Origin: Astragalus membranaceus
Lineage: Eukaryota > Streptophyta > Magnoliopsida > Fabales > Fabaceae
Length of the DNA stretch: 64,000 bases
NCBI GenBank assembly: GCA_039519185.1
Contig: CM076846.1
Location: forward strand, 126,794,182 to 126,858,181
Direction of reading: 5' to 3'
Position 1 is the first letter of the stretch, and each line of letters starts with the position of its first letter. Of this stretch, positions 45,290 to 64,000 are shown in pieces. Made by a program: the position numbers and the translations under genes. Below the pieces are notes generated by a model. It did no database searches. It had not been told where the DNA came from and was given only the letters and a program-made list of their open reading frames with translations.

Positions 45290-45619
45290 ATGATGATGGC
45301 TATGGCCAACGAAGAGGCTTCCCTCACTATCATTTTTACCAATCAGGGCCTCATTGATCATCAGGGCATCATCATCAACGAAGATGATGATGTCTGTTCC
45401 GAGGGGCGAGACACGTTCCAGTGTAGGTTAAAACACAGCATAACATTCGCTGCCATGAAAGAGAGACTACTGCGTAAGGTGCAACCGGAGGGCAACGAGC
45501 ATGAAATAATTAGTATAATTTATCGGAAACCAGCTTGGGTTAATGGACGTGTGCACTGGTCTGCAATGAATGTCAACAACGACGATGACGTCCAAGCCTT
45601 GATGATGGCCAAGCCTTGA
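45290..45619 (+). CDS. PB1-like small accessory protein of MULE-1
   Basis: An uninterrupted 109-codon frame in an element where everything else is broken. It is acidic at the start (INEDDDV), has an AMKERLLRKVQPEG helix-like part and a IIYRKPAWVNGRVHW segment, and ends NNDDDVQALMMAKP. The RKP...G.V.W/Y.A...DDDV pattern resembles the PB1-like domain often fused to the N-terminus of plant MULE transposases; here it is a separate gene downstream, with its own TATA box. A short direct repeat (CCAAGCCTTGAT) near the 3' end suggests the C-terminus was altered by a small duplication. Function inferred only. Confidence 0.55.
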   Translation: MMMAMANEEASLTIIFTNQGLIDHQGIIINEDDDVCSEGRDTFQCRLKHSITFAAMKERLLRKVQPEGNEHEIISIIYRKPAWVNGRVHWSAMNVNNDDDVQALMMAKP

Positions 45620-45789
45620 TACGTCGAAACCAGAAGGACCGTCGCTGAGATCCTTCGTCGTTTCACTCCACCATCTCAGTAGTTTCTATTATGCTTTCGT
45701 TTTGTTTGTTGTTGCAATCTGTTTTTTTAAATCGATGTAGAAGGCGTTTTTAATTAATCAAATAAATGTTTCATTTTTTATTTTTGCAC

Positions 45790-46080
45790 TCCGGAAACAT
45801 CATATTATATGATAAATTCGGAAGGCAATTTTAAGGGATTTCCGGAAATACATCAAATTGGGATAAATTCGGAAGACAATATTGAGGGATTTCCGGAAAT
45901 ACCTCAAATCTAGATAAATCCGGAAGTATGATTTTTTGATTTTCCGAAAATATCGCATTTTACGGTATTTCCGAAATGTAAAATGTGTTCCAGAAATACC
46001 GTAAAATGCGATATTTCCGAAAAATCAAAAAAACATCCTTCCGGATTTATCTGGATTTGACGTATTTCCGGAAATTTTGT
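45790..46080. repeat. Right subterminal TTTCCGGAAA palindromes of MULE-1
   Basis: Repeated GATTTCCGGAAATACATC and TAAATTCGGAAG units. 45930-46030 forms a larger inverted repeat centred near 45978. Confidence 0.75.
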
Positions 46081-46189
46081 GGATTTAATGGGTAGTTTCG
46101 TCCGTTTGGTCATTTTATGGGGTAGATGGTATATAAGAGGGGGTAAAAAAACAGCCTTATACTAAAATTGGGTTTTGGCCGCAATCACT

Positions 46190-47701
46190 ATTAATAATAG
46201 ATTTTTGGGTTCGCCTAATCTTCCAAATAAGTCCCACATCAGCTAATTAATTTAGCTACTAATTGTTTATAAACGCATTGCAAAGTACACAGATCGCCGA
46301 GCTAAGTAGGTTTAGCATGTGACCTAAGCAGGGGCAATAAATTGTTGGAAAAGCATCAAAAGCTCTTCATATACTAGAAGTAGCATGCCTATAGTCCGTG
46401 GTGCCATTATGGATATGAAGCCTGAAGCTTCATAATTGAGCATCTGCTTGCTCATACTGGCTTAACAGACACTTTTTATGCACCACTCAATTTGAACTTT
46501 ACGGTAATTCTTGTTTTTTTGTTTCGTTACCTTCAGTTTGAGAAACATTAGCTTGCTCTTAATTAGTTTCTTGATTTTTGGTTTTGTAACTGTGTTTTCT
46601 CAATGTATATTGCATTATACTTCAATTTGAAATCAATTGGATTATTGCTTAATATAATACCTGATTTTGAAAGATTTTGTTTTCTCTTTAATCTGTATTA
46701 TCCCTATGTTCCGTTTATATTTGGCAATGAGATCTGGGAGAACGACATGCTTCATAAAGTTCATCATAATTTCTGTTGCCAAATGTTGCACCATCTGGTA
46801 AGTGGTAACCTGAGTTTTCTGACCTTTTATTGTTTAGGGACAAAAAATAGGGGCCATATGCTTTAGGTATGAGATTGAGATATAATCTCACACGGCGGCT
46901 TTTACGCCGATTGAGCCGAAATGAAGCCAATCGCAGTGCTTCCCTGGATTTCCTGACGGCATTCTCGGTGCTGATCTCATTGACCGCTGCTGCAAACAAT
47001 CGCAGTGCTTCGGCACTGAAACCGTAACCAAACTGCATTTCTCCAAACGGACATTAAGAGTTGCAACCGATTCCATCACTGTAGAGGCCGAATCTGTAGT
47101 CATATCCATCAGCGCCATAGCCAGGTGGTTAGTTTTCGACAGCTCCGGCGATAGACCAAACAGTTTCTAGACCAAAAGTATTCCTTAAAGAAGCAACAGC
47201 AAAACAATGTAAGAATGGATGGGTGGCCTATCATGCATATGCCCCTAACCCCTGAATCATACACTTGTTAGAGACAAAATGAAGCCAGAGTACATTTTCA
47301 TTTATCAATATCAAACTTTTCGATTCTAACAACCAGAAATTAATTTATTAATTGGAATAGGAATGCACCTCTGCAGACAATGAACATATTTCCTAGATGA
47401 CAAAATTTAAATCACTAAATTGAAAATCCTAATTAACTGTGAAAAAACTAATTTTTGCACTCTAATCCAATCATCCACACTATCCTCCCTAAATCTTGAA
47501 AAACTTAAACTGATCTAGATGATTTGGCATTCTTTTCAAGATTGCTCTTGTTGGCATTCAGTGTTTCATTTGTCAAAGCTTGCAGTTGTGAAAATATTTA
47601 TTGTGTGAGAGAAAAACAAAGAATTTAGAGTTCCACCGTAAGTGATTAACCGCTTACACTGATTACTGCTGTTAATTGGCGACGGACCAAACGGTTTCCG
47701 G
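46190..47701 (+). pseudogene. NTR: NADPH-thioredoxin reductase fragment with rearranged introns
   Basis: 46190-46480 matches the upstream repeat of 25266-25640. 46501-46830 resembles the intron start at 50316-50720. 46885-47165 encodes, with one gap, GFPDGILGADLIDRCCKQ, FGTETVTKLHFSKRTLRV and SAIARWLVFDSSGDRP of the FAD domain. 47186-47680 resembles later intron sequence (51286-51440). 47682-47701 resumes coding (GDGPNGF-like) and then meets the short-LTR element. The mixture of exon and intron order points to tandem duplication and rearrangement of an NTR gene. Confidence 0.7.
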
Positions 47702-52471
<4,770 letters not shown>

Positions 52472-54033
52472 CGCTAGTTTGGAGCCGGAATTCAGATTTT
52501 TTTTTGGTTCGGACGATTGTTGGCTACCCACGGAGTGTCCAAACGCTTTCAACGAAAGACTAATCTCTACTTGTGCTTAGGATCAAATTTTGTACTGGCC
52601 AACACCGAGATGATGCTTCATTAGAAGCAGTATTTAATTTATATACTTAAAAAAATACTCCCCCCCGTCTCGATTTAGGTGCCTCTTTGCCATTTTTCTG
52701 GCTCAAATTATGTCACTTTATACCAATGCAACATTTTTTTTTCCAACAATACCCTAATTTTTATTTGTACTTCCAATGTTTACATTCATCTCTTGTCATA
52801 ATAATATAGATGTATTTTAGTCTTACCATATTTTTTGAGCATAAAAAGTAGCATATCCAATCAGCGTAGTTAGTATCATAAGAATCGTGCGATTCGTATC
52901 ACGATATAATTCGAAATATGCAGCAAATGATGTGACTCGTTCTTGTGTCTAAATCCTGGTCTGTATCGTCGGAATCACGCCAAAATCGTTGGAATCGTGA
53001 TTCAAGATTGTCTTGCACGATTCTGCAATAAGTTCGCAGCCAGGTTGGGTCTTGCCACCCGTTTTCGTAAAGCTCCGAATGTAGGGTTTCTCGCGGCACG
53101 TTTCTGGCTGGAGGGAGAAGACGAGTTGAATGCAACGTTTTGGGAGTAGCAGTGTTAATGAAACGTTGCGTTTTGGAGGAGCAGCAGTGTTCATGAAACG
53201 CCGCGTTTTGCAATTTGTGTTTAAAAATAGGGGCATTTTTGACATTTCATATTTTAAAACAATAAAACACCAACTTCCTCTCCACGATTCAAACAGAACC
53301 GAAACATAAATTCCTTGAATGTTGGAGCGCTTCCTCTTCTTTCTTTCTCCAACATTTTCTTCCCTTCCAAATTCCCTCGCGCATCACCTTAAACGACGAT
53401 TAAATTGAGACGGATGGAGTAGTAAAAAGCTCCAAACATCTTTATGTGTGCATTGGTCTTCTTCCAATTCTATTAATTTATTTTTTCCATGTAATGAATG
53501 AATTTTGTAAAGTAACACATAATTTATATTTTTCATACAAAATTAACTTTTTTTCTTATTTCGTGTGAAATGGTCAAAACGTCATATAATATGGGACGGT
53601 ATTAGAGATACAGTTTGCTAGTAGTAGTAGGTACCTATAAATAGGCTTAGGTAATCATTTTATATTTTTCACCTTTCTCATTTGTATCACTTCTATCTTT
53701 ATCAATGTAAGAGTCTTTTAAAGCTTTTCTCTCTAATCTTCCATGAATGTCATGTTCTTCAACACGGAGAGGGAGTATTGATTGCAGAGCAAATAGGCTT
53801 GTATTATTGTCTCTGGTATTACTTTTTTACGGTGATTCCGTGATGAGTATCAAACGAACGCACTGAAGCTCACGGGAGAGTCCTCATTTTTAGATTCTCT
53901 AATTTTCTCTTTTTAAATATTGTAAGCACACATTTTCTTCCTCCTTCTACATATTAAATAAGTGATTGAGATGTAGCACATTTGAGAAAATAACAAGAGC
54001 AAATAACATGAGAGGAATATGCTACTCTCCCTA
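52472..54033. other. Intergenic DNA, no gene recognised
   Basis: AT-rich. 52860-53220 contains repeated GAATCGTG/ATTCGTATCACG words and a twice-repeated AACG..GCGTTTTG phrase (53133, 53162, 53200). Nothing coding that I can support. Confidence 0.5.
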
Positions 54034-57000
54034 CTAGGTATTGTGGTGTAATTACAAACTTGTGTAGGACTTATTAGCAATTAAGAAGACTTTGTGTATT
54101 AGTTTTAGTGATTGGTTAAAGATCATTTAACTGTAATTAGGCAATGGTAAATTCTCAGTTTAGCTTTGCCTAAGTGTTATAAATACACATTGTAATAAGT
54201 CAACTACCAATTGAATGTGAAAGTTGTTCCATATTCTTGCATTCACTCTCTCAAAAACACTTCTTGCAATCTTTCGACACCCTCCCCCTTCTCTTTTCTT
54301 TCGACCTCTCTTTCTCTTGTGTATATTGAGTGTGATAATCCAACAAATTGGCATCCATAGCAAGACGATCCACGGCCACGCACGACGCAGAACGCGACGA
54401 CAACATGGCAGAAGCTTCAAGAACCAGTGATCAGATGCATGCGAAACTTCCAATCTTTGACAGAAACAATTATGAACGATGGACGACGCAAATGAAGGTT
54501 GTCTTTAGGTATTAGGGTGTTCTTGATGTCATTCGCAGTGGAGTGACACCGCTTGGTGCAGCACCAACAGAGACGGCGAGGGCAACTCACCGTGAACAAT
54601 TGAAGAAAGACGACAAGGCGATATACTTCCTCCATCAATGTGTAGATTCGAATGTCTTGGAAAAGATAATTGAATATGAGACGGCCAAAGAAGCTTGGGA
54701 TGTTCTTGCAACCACTTACGCCGGCTACAACCAAACCAAGAAGGTGAAATTGATGGCTTTAAGGCGTCAATTAGGTCAATTGCAAATGGAACCAAATGAA
54801 ACAGTAGCGCAATTCGTGAATAGATTAACTATATTAACCAACCAGATGAAGAGTTGTGGTGAAGTAGTTACTGATTCAATGAAGGTCGAAAAGGTTATCA
54901 TGGGTTTAACACCCAAATTCGACAATATAGTTGCTGCAATTGAACAATCGAAGGACCTAGATACGTTGAAATTGGAACAATTAATAGGTTCTTTAGAAGC
55001 CCATGAATTGAAGTTCAAGAACAGAGATGGTGTCAAGAAAGATGAGAAAGAAACTGAGAAGGCCTTGTTTACACAATCCCAGAAGAAAGGAAGTGGTGGT
55101 AATGAATCTTGGAAGAAGAAAGGTAAAGGAAGGTGGAAGAGTAACAAGAATGAGGGTGGAAATCCTAAGCAAGAATCTCAGAAGAAAGGAGGTGAGAGTG
55201 ATGGAAAGGGAAAGAAGAAATCCAAGGAACACATTCAATGCTATAACTGTCAAAAATGGGGCCATTTTGCAGATGAATGTGTGAATCCTAAAGTGCCTAG
55301 GAAGAGGAATGAAGAGGCACAGTTAGCTCGTGACTCTGATGAAGAAGCTGTTGCATTAATGGCAACAATTGATGGAGAAGTGATGATGTTGATGACAGTT
55401 ACTAAAGGTGGTGGAGTAGAATGGTGGTACTTGGATATGGGCTACTCTAATCACATGACAGGCCACTTAGAATGGTTTTGTGAAATTGGCAAAACTGTGA
55501 GAAGAAAGATCAGATTTGGTGATGGCAGATGTGTCATTGCAGAAGGCATTGGAAAGGTAGCCATTAGAAGGGAAGATGGAACAAAAGTAATAGTGAGTGA
55601 TGTACTTTATGTTCCACAAATGAAGAGTAATTTGCTTAGTTTGGGGCAATTACTAGAGAAGGGCTATTCAATGAACATGAAGGAAAATTACATGGAAGTT
55701 TTTGATAGAAAAGAGAAGGTTGTATTGAAAGTGTCTATGACAAGCAATAGAACTTTCAAGGTTGGTGTGAACTCTATTGATCAAAAATGTCTAGTTGCAC
55801 AAGTGGATGATGCAGTGTGGAAATGGCATAAGAGGATGGGACATTTGAATTTCAATAGCTTGAAGATGTTGCAGAAAAAGAATATGGTGGTTGGCTTGCC
55901 TCAAATTGAAGAGCCAAAGGAGATATGTGGAAAATGCTGTGAAGGAAAGCAACCATGGAAATCATATAAATCTGCAATACCAACTAGAGCAACAAAGAAG
56001 CTTGCTATCATCCATTCAGATGTGTGTGGACCCTTTGAAGCCAAATCCATTGGAGGTAACTCCTATTTTGTGTCCTTTATAGATGACTATACTAAGAAGA
56101 TGTGGATTTATCTTATACAGAAAAAGAGTGAAGTGTTTAGCATTTTTAAGTAATTTAAACTGTTAGTCGGAAAAATAGTGTGATAGTTTAATTAAACTGC
56201 TTAGAACTGATGGTGGTGGTGAATACACTTCACACGAGTTTGAAGATTTCTGTAAAAATGAGAGTATAATTCATGAAGTAATGGCTCCATATACTCCTCA
56301 GCACAATGGCACAGCTGAGAGGAGAAATAGAACTATGCTTAATATGGTAAGATGTATGCTGAGAGAGAAGAATCTTCCACATAAGTTCTGGGCAGAAGCA
56401 GTATATACAGCTGCTCATATACTGAATAGGTGTCCAACCAAGAGACTAGAAGGCATCACACCTGAAGAAGCATGGAGTGGTGTGAAGCCAAGTGTAAAGC
56501 ACTTCAGAATGTTTGGTTCACTGTGTTACAGGCACCTGCCTGAACAAAACAGAAGGAAACTTGATTCTAGAGCACAAGCAATGATACTGATAGCTATCAT
56601 AGCACTGGTGCTTATAAACTGTATGATCCAATTCACAAGAAGATAGTAGTGAGTAATGATGTGATTATAGATGAAACAAAAGAATGGAACTGGAAGGAAT
56701 CAACTGAGCAAGCTACTAGTAAAGTAACTGGCATTCGACTCGACAGTGACCAAGTCGAAGATGAGGAAGAAGTGAATGTGCCTGAACCAGCTGTTGTGAA
56801 TGTGCCTAAACCAGTTGTTCCTGATGATGATAATGTGAACAATGTCAATGAAAACAATGTTGAGAATATGGATAATGACAATGTGGAGCAATTGAGAAGA
56901 TCTGATAGAGCAAGATTCCCATCAGTAAGACTGCAAGGCTATGCCCCGTACCCTGCAGGCTTGTGTGAAGATGTTACTGACATACTGCACTTGGTTCTCA

Positions 57001-57936
57001 TGGCAGAGTCAGAACCTATATCACTTGATCAAGCTCTTTCAAATCCAAGGTGGAAAGCAGCAATGATGGATGAATTAAAGTCAATTGAAAAGAATGAAAC
57101 CTGGCAGATGGTGAATCTACCAAGTAACAAGAGAGCCATTGATGTGAAATTGGTCTACAAGACTAAGATGAAGCCAAATGGTGAGATTGCAAAATATAAG
57201 GCTAGGTTGGTTGCAAAGGGCTTCTTGCAACAACCTGGACTTGACTTTAATGAGATATATGCTCCAGTTGCAAGGATTGAGACTGTGAGACTGATAGTAG
57301 CATTGGCAAGTTTGAGAAAATGGAGTTTGAATCAACTTGATGTCAAATCTGCATTCCTCAATGGGCCATTAGAAGAGGGGGTCTATGTGAAGCAAGCACC
57401 TGGCTTTGAGAAGAAGGGCATGGAAAACAAAGTAATGAAGTTGAAGAAGGCCTTATATGGACTCAAGCAAGCACCTCGTGCTTGGAATAAGAAGATTGAT
57501 GCCTCACTGCAGAAGCTAAACTTCACTAAGTGTTCGACTGAACATGGTGTGTATGTAAGATTGAACATGAATGAGGACTTGATAATCATTTGCTTGTATG
57601 TGGATGATCTGTTAGTGACAGGAAGCAATGAACAAGAGATGGTGAAGCTTAAGAGGCAGATGATGACCGAGTATGAGATGACTGATCTAGGAAAATTGTC
57701 TTATTTCCTTGGCATGGAATTTGTGTCCTGTGAAAAGGGAATTTTCCAGCATCAGAAGAAGTACATTACAGATGTACTCAAGAGGTTTAAAATGCTTGAG
57801 TGCAAGCCTGTATCTACACCAGCTGATACTACTGTGAAGTTGCAGAAAGATGCCACTGATGAAGGTGTTGATTCGACACTGTTTAGGAAGTTGATTGGCT
57901 CACTTAGATATGCCTGTCACTCAAGGCCAGGCATAG

Positions 57937-60590
<2,654 letters not shown>

Positions 60591-61557
60591 CATAGTCTAT
60601 AGTGTTGGAGTGGCAAGCAGATGTATGGAAGTGCCTAAGAGAGCTCACATGGTGGCTGCAAAGAGAATACTTAGATATCTTAAGGGCACAATCGATTGGG
60701 GAATTCTGTTTCCCAGTACAGCAGGGCCTGAAACTACTGAGTTAGTAGGATACACTGATGCTGATTGGAGTGGAGATACAGAAGACGGGAAGAGTACTTC
60801 TGGTTACATGTTCATGATGGGTCAGGCTCCAATAGCATGGTGTTCAAGGAAGCAGAATGTTGTAGCACCGTCAAGCTGTGAAGCTGAGTACGTACATTGC
60901 TGCAGCATTCGGTGCAAGTCAGGCACAATGGCTACAAATGTTGCTGCATGAACTGAAAGTGAAGTGTGAAGGTGCTATGAGATTGAAGGTGGATAACAAG
61001 TCAGCTATTGATTTAGCAAAGCATCCAATTGCTCATGGAAGGAGCAAGCATATAGAGATCAAGTATCATTTCCTAAGACAACAAGTGGCCAAAGGGAAAC
61101 TAGCAGTGGGGCACTGCAGTACAGAAGATCAGTTAGCAAACATGCTAAAAAAAGGGTTTGAAGACCAGCAAGTTTGAAGCTATGAGGAGCAAGATAGAAA
61201 TGCTAAGCCTTGCAAGTTTGAATTAAGGAAGAGTATTGTGGTGTAATTACAAACTTGTGTAGGACTTATTAGCAATTAAGAAGACTTTGTGTATTAGTTT
61301 TAGTGATTGGTTAAAATCCATTTAACTGTAATTAGGCAATGGTAAATTCTCAGTTTAGCTTCGCCTAAGTGTTATAAATACACATTGTAATAAGTCAACT
61401 ACCAATTGAATGTGAAAGTTGTTCCCTATTCTTGCATTCACTCTCTCAAAAACACTTCTTGAAATCTTTCGAAACCCCCCCTTCTCTTCGACAGCTTCTC
61501 TTTTCTTTCGACCTCTCTTTCTCTTGTGTATATTGAGTGTGATAATCCAACACTAGG

Positions 61558-63202
61558 TACTACTCATCGGTGTAAAAAGTACTAGGTATGCAATGCAAAG
61601 ATAGCATCGATTAGAATCCAAAAGTACTCATCGGGGAAGCGTTTTGAACACTAATAAATAGAGCAAGCACTAGTTCGATGGTACCGATGTAAAGATGCTT
61701 CATTAGAAGCACTAGTTAGAATCCAAAAGCATTTTATATCGGTTAAAATTGACATTTTACACTGTTCGATGGTAGCATAAAAGCTCTCAGTGTGGTAAGT
61801 AGAATCTCTTTACATCGGTTTTAAAATAGGTGTAAAAAGTAGACTTTTGACATTAGTTATTCATTAAAATTGGTGTAACAAGCACTTTTTTAAAAAAAAT
61901 TGTTTGTCCTCCTTGCTACCCAAAAATATCTCACAATTTTACCAATAAATGACACCAAAAGTGTCCAAAGTTTCAAATGTGTTTTCAAACAAAAGGCAAA
62001 GAACAACAAACAAAAATATTTTAACTTGATTAACAATAAAAGACATCAAAGAGTAGCTAAATTTTTAAAGACATAAGGAGAAGGACGATCTAGAAAAATG
62101 AGGAAGAAAAAAGAGGCAAAAAAGAAGCTTACTAGATGGAATGACGAACTGAGGGACAGGCGAGAGCAACAAGAGAAGAGAATCGGTGAATGAAAGGAAG
62201 ATGAAGCGAGTGAGAGAGAGATTGGGAGCAATAAAGTTACGGAAATGTTGAAAATTAAAACTAGATTTTATATGTTGGATGTCACAAAAACCAATGTAAA
62301 AAGTGAAATCAAATGACGTTGGAATTACCTTTTTAAAAAACATTAGACTCTGTTAACATCAGTTTTTCCAAAAACAAGTGTAAATTAAAAATATTTTAAC
62401 ATCAGTTTTATAAAAAACCTGTGTTAAAAGTCATAGACTATAATGAAATTTGAATCGTTAGTTGTAAACTTACAACTGCGTTAAATACTTTTAACACCGG
62501 TTTTAGAAAAAATTGGGGTAAAAATAATGTTTACAATAATTCTTCAAAAAACTATGTAAAAAAATACACCCAAAATTGAAAATTGACACGTTAATTGAAA
62601 AATTACCACCAGAATAGTACCAGATGTATATTCAACACCGGCTTTCACTAAAATTGGTGTGAAATGTGTAATTCTTTTCTACTATATGTGCTCGTGAGAG
62701 TGTTTTGAACCATCAAGGATTAATATATCAATTCTTTGCTTTTCATTTTTTTCATTATATATAACACACGTTACAATTAAGCTAATAACTTTGTATGAAA
62801 TTTTATATTAAATAAATACAATCTTCAACTCTACTAGGTGAATGCAATATAATATGATGCATGTACTCGCTCTTGACCTATTTATAAGAAAAAAGTACTA
62901 AGTTTTTTAGACTCAAATATATAAGAAAATATCAACTAACTCAACTTCAGTTAATACTACAAATGTCCTTATTTAATTTAACTTTTACTATTAAGAGTTT
63001 TGCATATTTCCAAGGAAATAATGACGTATTAGTAAAATTAGTTTATTTTGGTATGAAATGAATATAACTAAATATGTGTGAAGTTAGATTTTTTGCTTAT
63101 AATGAGTTTGGTGTAGTATATTTTATGTATATTTTAATTTTCGCACGGAAATGAATAGCTTCTAGTGTAGTTTATAAAGAGTGTATTAAAAAGAGCTTGT
63201 TA
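61558..63202. other. Repeat-rich non-coding stretch, CACTA-like subterminal motifs
   Basis: 61720-62690 holds many units such as TTTACATCGGTTTTAAAA and TTTTAACACCGGTTTTAG with GGTGTAAA, some inverted, a pattern seen at CACTA element ends. I could not define both ends or a target duplication. 62700-63202 shows nothing recognisable. Confidence 0.45.
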
Positions 63203-63300
63203 CCAATAAGGGTTGGTCTCAACGGTAATTGGGTTCGAATCCCACTCCAAGATTTCATGTTCGAGTCTTGAGTGTGGCAAAAAAATCTACTGGGAGGGGG
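63203..63300 (+). repeat. tRNA-derived SINE-like fragment
   Basis: TTGGTCTCAACGGTAATTGG followed by GGTTCGAATCCCACTCC: the second part is an exact RNA polymerase III B-box, and an A-box-like segment lies about 25 bases before. The remainder of the element is not clear. Confidence 0.5.
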
Positions 63301-63326
63301 AACGGTAATCTGTTGTTATTTCCCCA

Positions 63327-64000
63327 AAAATAACTTTGCATAATGTGTTATACATACCTAGTTTTCGTGTTAACTTAGTTTCTGTGAAACAATTGTTACA
63401 CAATACTGATATGTCTTTAACATTTTTTGCTAAATTATTTTTGCTCCAGGGAACCCCACTCCTGACAGAGATTGGTAAAGGCATTCTTGAAAATGGCCTC
63501 TACACCATGCATTCTTCAATTCCTTCACCCAATACTGTTTCTCAATATTGTAATAATGTGAGTGAACCACTGGTTTGCTCATCTACTTCTCATTCTACCA
63601 AACTAGCCAATATATGGCATCATAGATTAGGGTCTGACAATGTTTTGAAAGTTGTGAGCAATAAAATTCCTTTTACTTTGCCTTATAGTTTTGATTCTCA
63701 TAATTGTCAAATATGTCCTCTAGCAAAGTTTAAAAGACTATCTTTTCCTCACCTAAATCACATGTCTGATAACTGTTTTGACTTAATTCATTGCGACATT
63801 TGGGGCCCTTTCAGCCATCCCACGTATGAACATAACAACTATTTTCTAACTATTGTTGATGATTACAGCAGGTTCACCTGGGTCTATCTGATTCAACAGA
63901 AATCAGATGCTACAACCCACATCAAGCAATCTTTCACTTTGTTAAAACTCAGTTTAACAAATCTATCAAATGCTTGAGATATGATAATGCCAAAGAGTTG
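63327..64000 (+). pseudogene. Ty1/copia integrase fragment at the window edge
   Basis: Reads LHNVLYIPSFRVNLVSVKQL (end of the protease/pre-integrase linker), LANIWHHRLGSDNV (pre-integrase His motif), CQICPLAKFKR (zinc pair), LIHCDIWGPF and TIVDDYSRFTWVYL (first catalytic Asp region). The frame stops at 63977 through a shift; the sequence continues past 64000. The left side is cut at about 63327, directly after SINE-like and unrelated sequence. It belongs to a different copia subfamily from element D (different integrase sequence). Confidence 0.8.

Larger units (their letters stand above)
39488..46156. mobile_element. Mutator-like element MULE-1 with transposase, OTU-like and PB1-like parts
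   Basis: Imperfect inverted ends (left GGATTTTTTTTTGTACCCCC; right, read inversely, GGCTGTTTTTTTACCCCC) are flanked by 9-bp sequences TTAAACAAA and TTATACTAA that agree at 7 of 9 positions. Both inner flanks carry repeated TATTTCCGGAAAT palindromes (39630-39780, 45790-46080). Inside on the plus strand are a FAR1/MURA-type transposase (39805-44160), an OTU-protease-like region (44170-45005) and a small ORF (45290-45619). A solo family-B LTR is inserted in the transposase. Confidence 0.75.

Noticed and set aside
39447..46169. TACTAAAATT direct repeats (39447, 46160) as target duplication of the MULE
   Set aside because: On the left it lies about 30 bases outside the terminal repeat; the 9-bp flanks TTAAACAAA/TTATACTAA fit the ends better.
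61551..61560. Start of a CACTA element at CACTAGGTAC
   Set aside because: The CA is the end of the copia LTR and CTAGG is its target duplication.

Overview
The window is repeat-dense nuclear DNA from a flowering plant. It has introns with plant-type boundaries, plant Ty3/gypsy and Ty1/copia retrotransposons, CACTA, Mutator-like and MITE DNA transposons, and broken copies of plant genes. The element families look legume-like to me, but that is recognition without a search. I see no intact ordinary host gene, no rRNA or tRNA gene, no CRISPR array and no prokaryotic sequence.

Layout. 1-3980: 3' part of Ty3/gypsy element A (gag only, + strand) ending in a long terminal repeat (LTR) full of minisatellites. 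3981-6179: 3' part of another LTR (family B), into which A appears to have inserted. 6180-7668: flank F. 7669-20346: Ty3/gypsy element C on the - strand, with 3' LTR, an extra 3' ORF, integrase, RNase H, reverse transcriptase, protease, gag and primer binding site. C is split by a 1.9-kb CACTA element (16710-18652) and its 5' LTR is cut short at 20346. 20347-22550: second copy of F. 22551-23930: solo LTR of family C with an exact 5-bp target-site duplication (TSD). 23931-27060: duplicated host-like DNA, a Tourist-like MITE and a thioredoxin reductase (NTR) fragment. 27061-37430: probable copia LTR split by an 8-kb CACTA element (27321-35356). That element carries exon fragments of three unrelated host genes (RPS7, a guanylate-binding protein and an ACT-repeat ACR protein) in one orientation, and a non-autonomous Mutator-like element. 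39488-46156: a Mutator-like element with a decayed transposase, an OTU-protease-like region, a small intact PB1-like ORF and a solo family-B LTR inserted in the transposase. 46190-52471: NTR pseudogene pieces, one exon split by a 2.1-kb short-LTR element. 54039-61552: Ty1/copia element D, split by a 2.65-kb solo LTR. 61558-64000: a repeat-rich stretch, a SINE-like piece and a copia integrase fragment at the window edge.

How the parts relate. The region is a nest of insertions whose order can be read from target-site duplications and interrupted reading frames. The main structural novelties are these. (i) Element C is peppered with a paired-palindrome module (GCTATAGC, a 7-bp spacer, GCTATAGC, strict 15-bp register) in its LTRs, non-coding DNA and coding linkers. 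(ii) A CACTA element has captured three host genes. (iii) Two near-perfect tandem foldbacks lie inside the smaller CACTA element. (iv) A compensated hairpin follows the pol position in two different gypsy elements. All coordinates were read by eye; percent identities were not computed.
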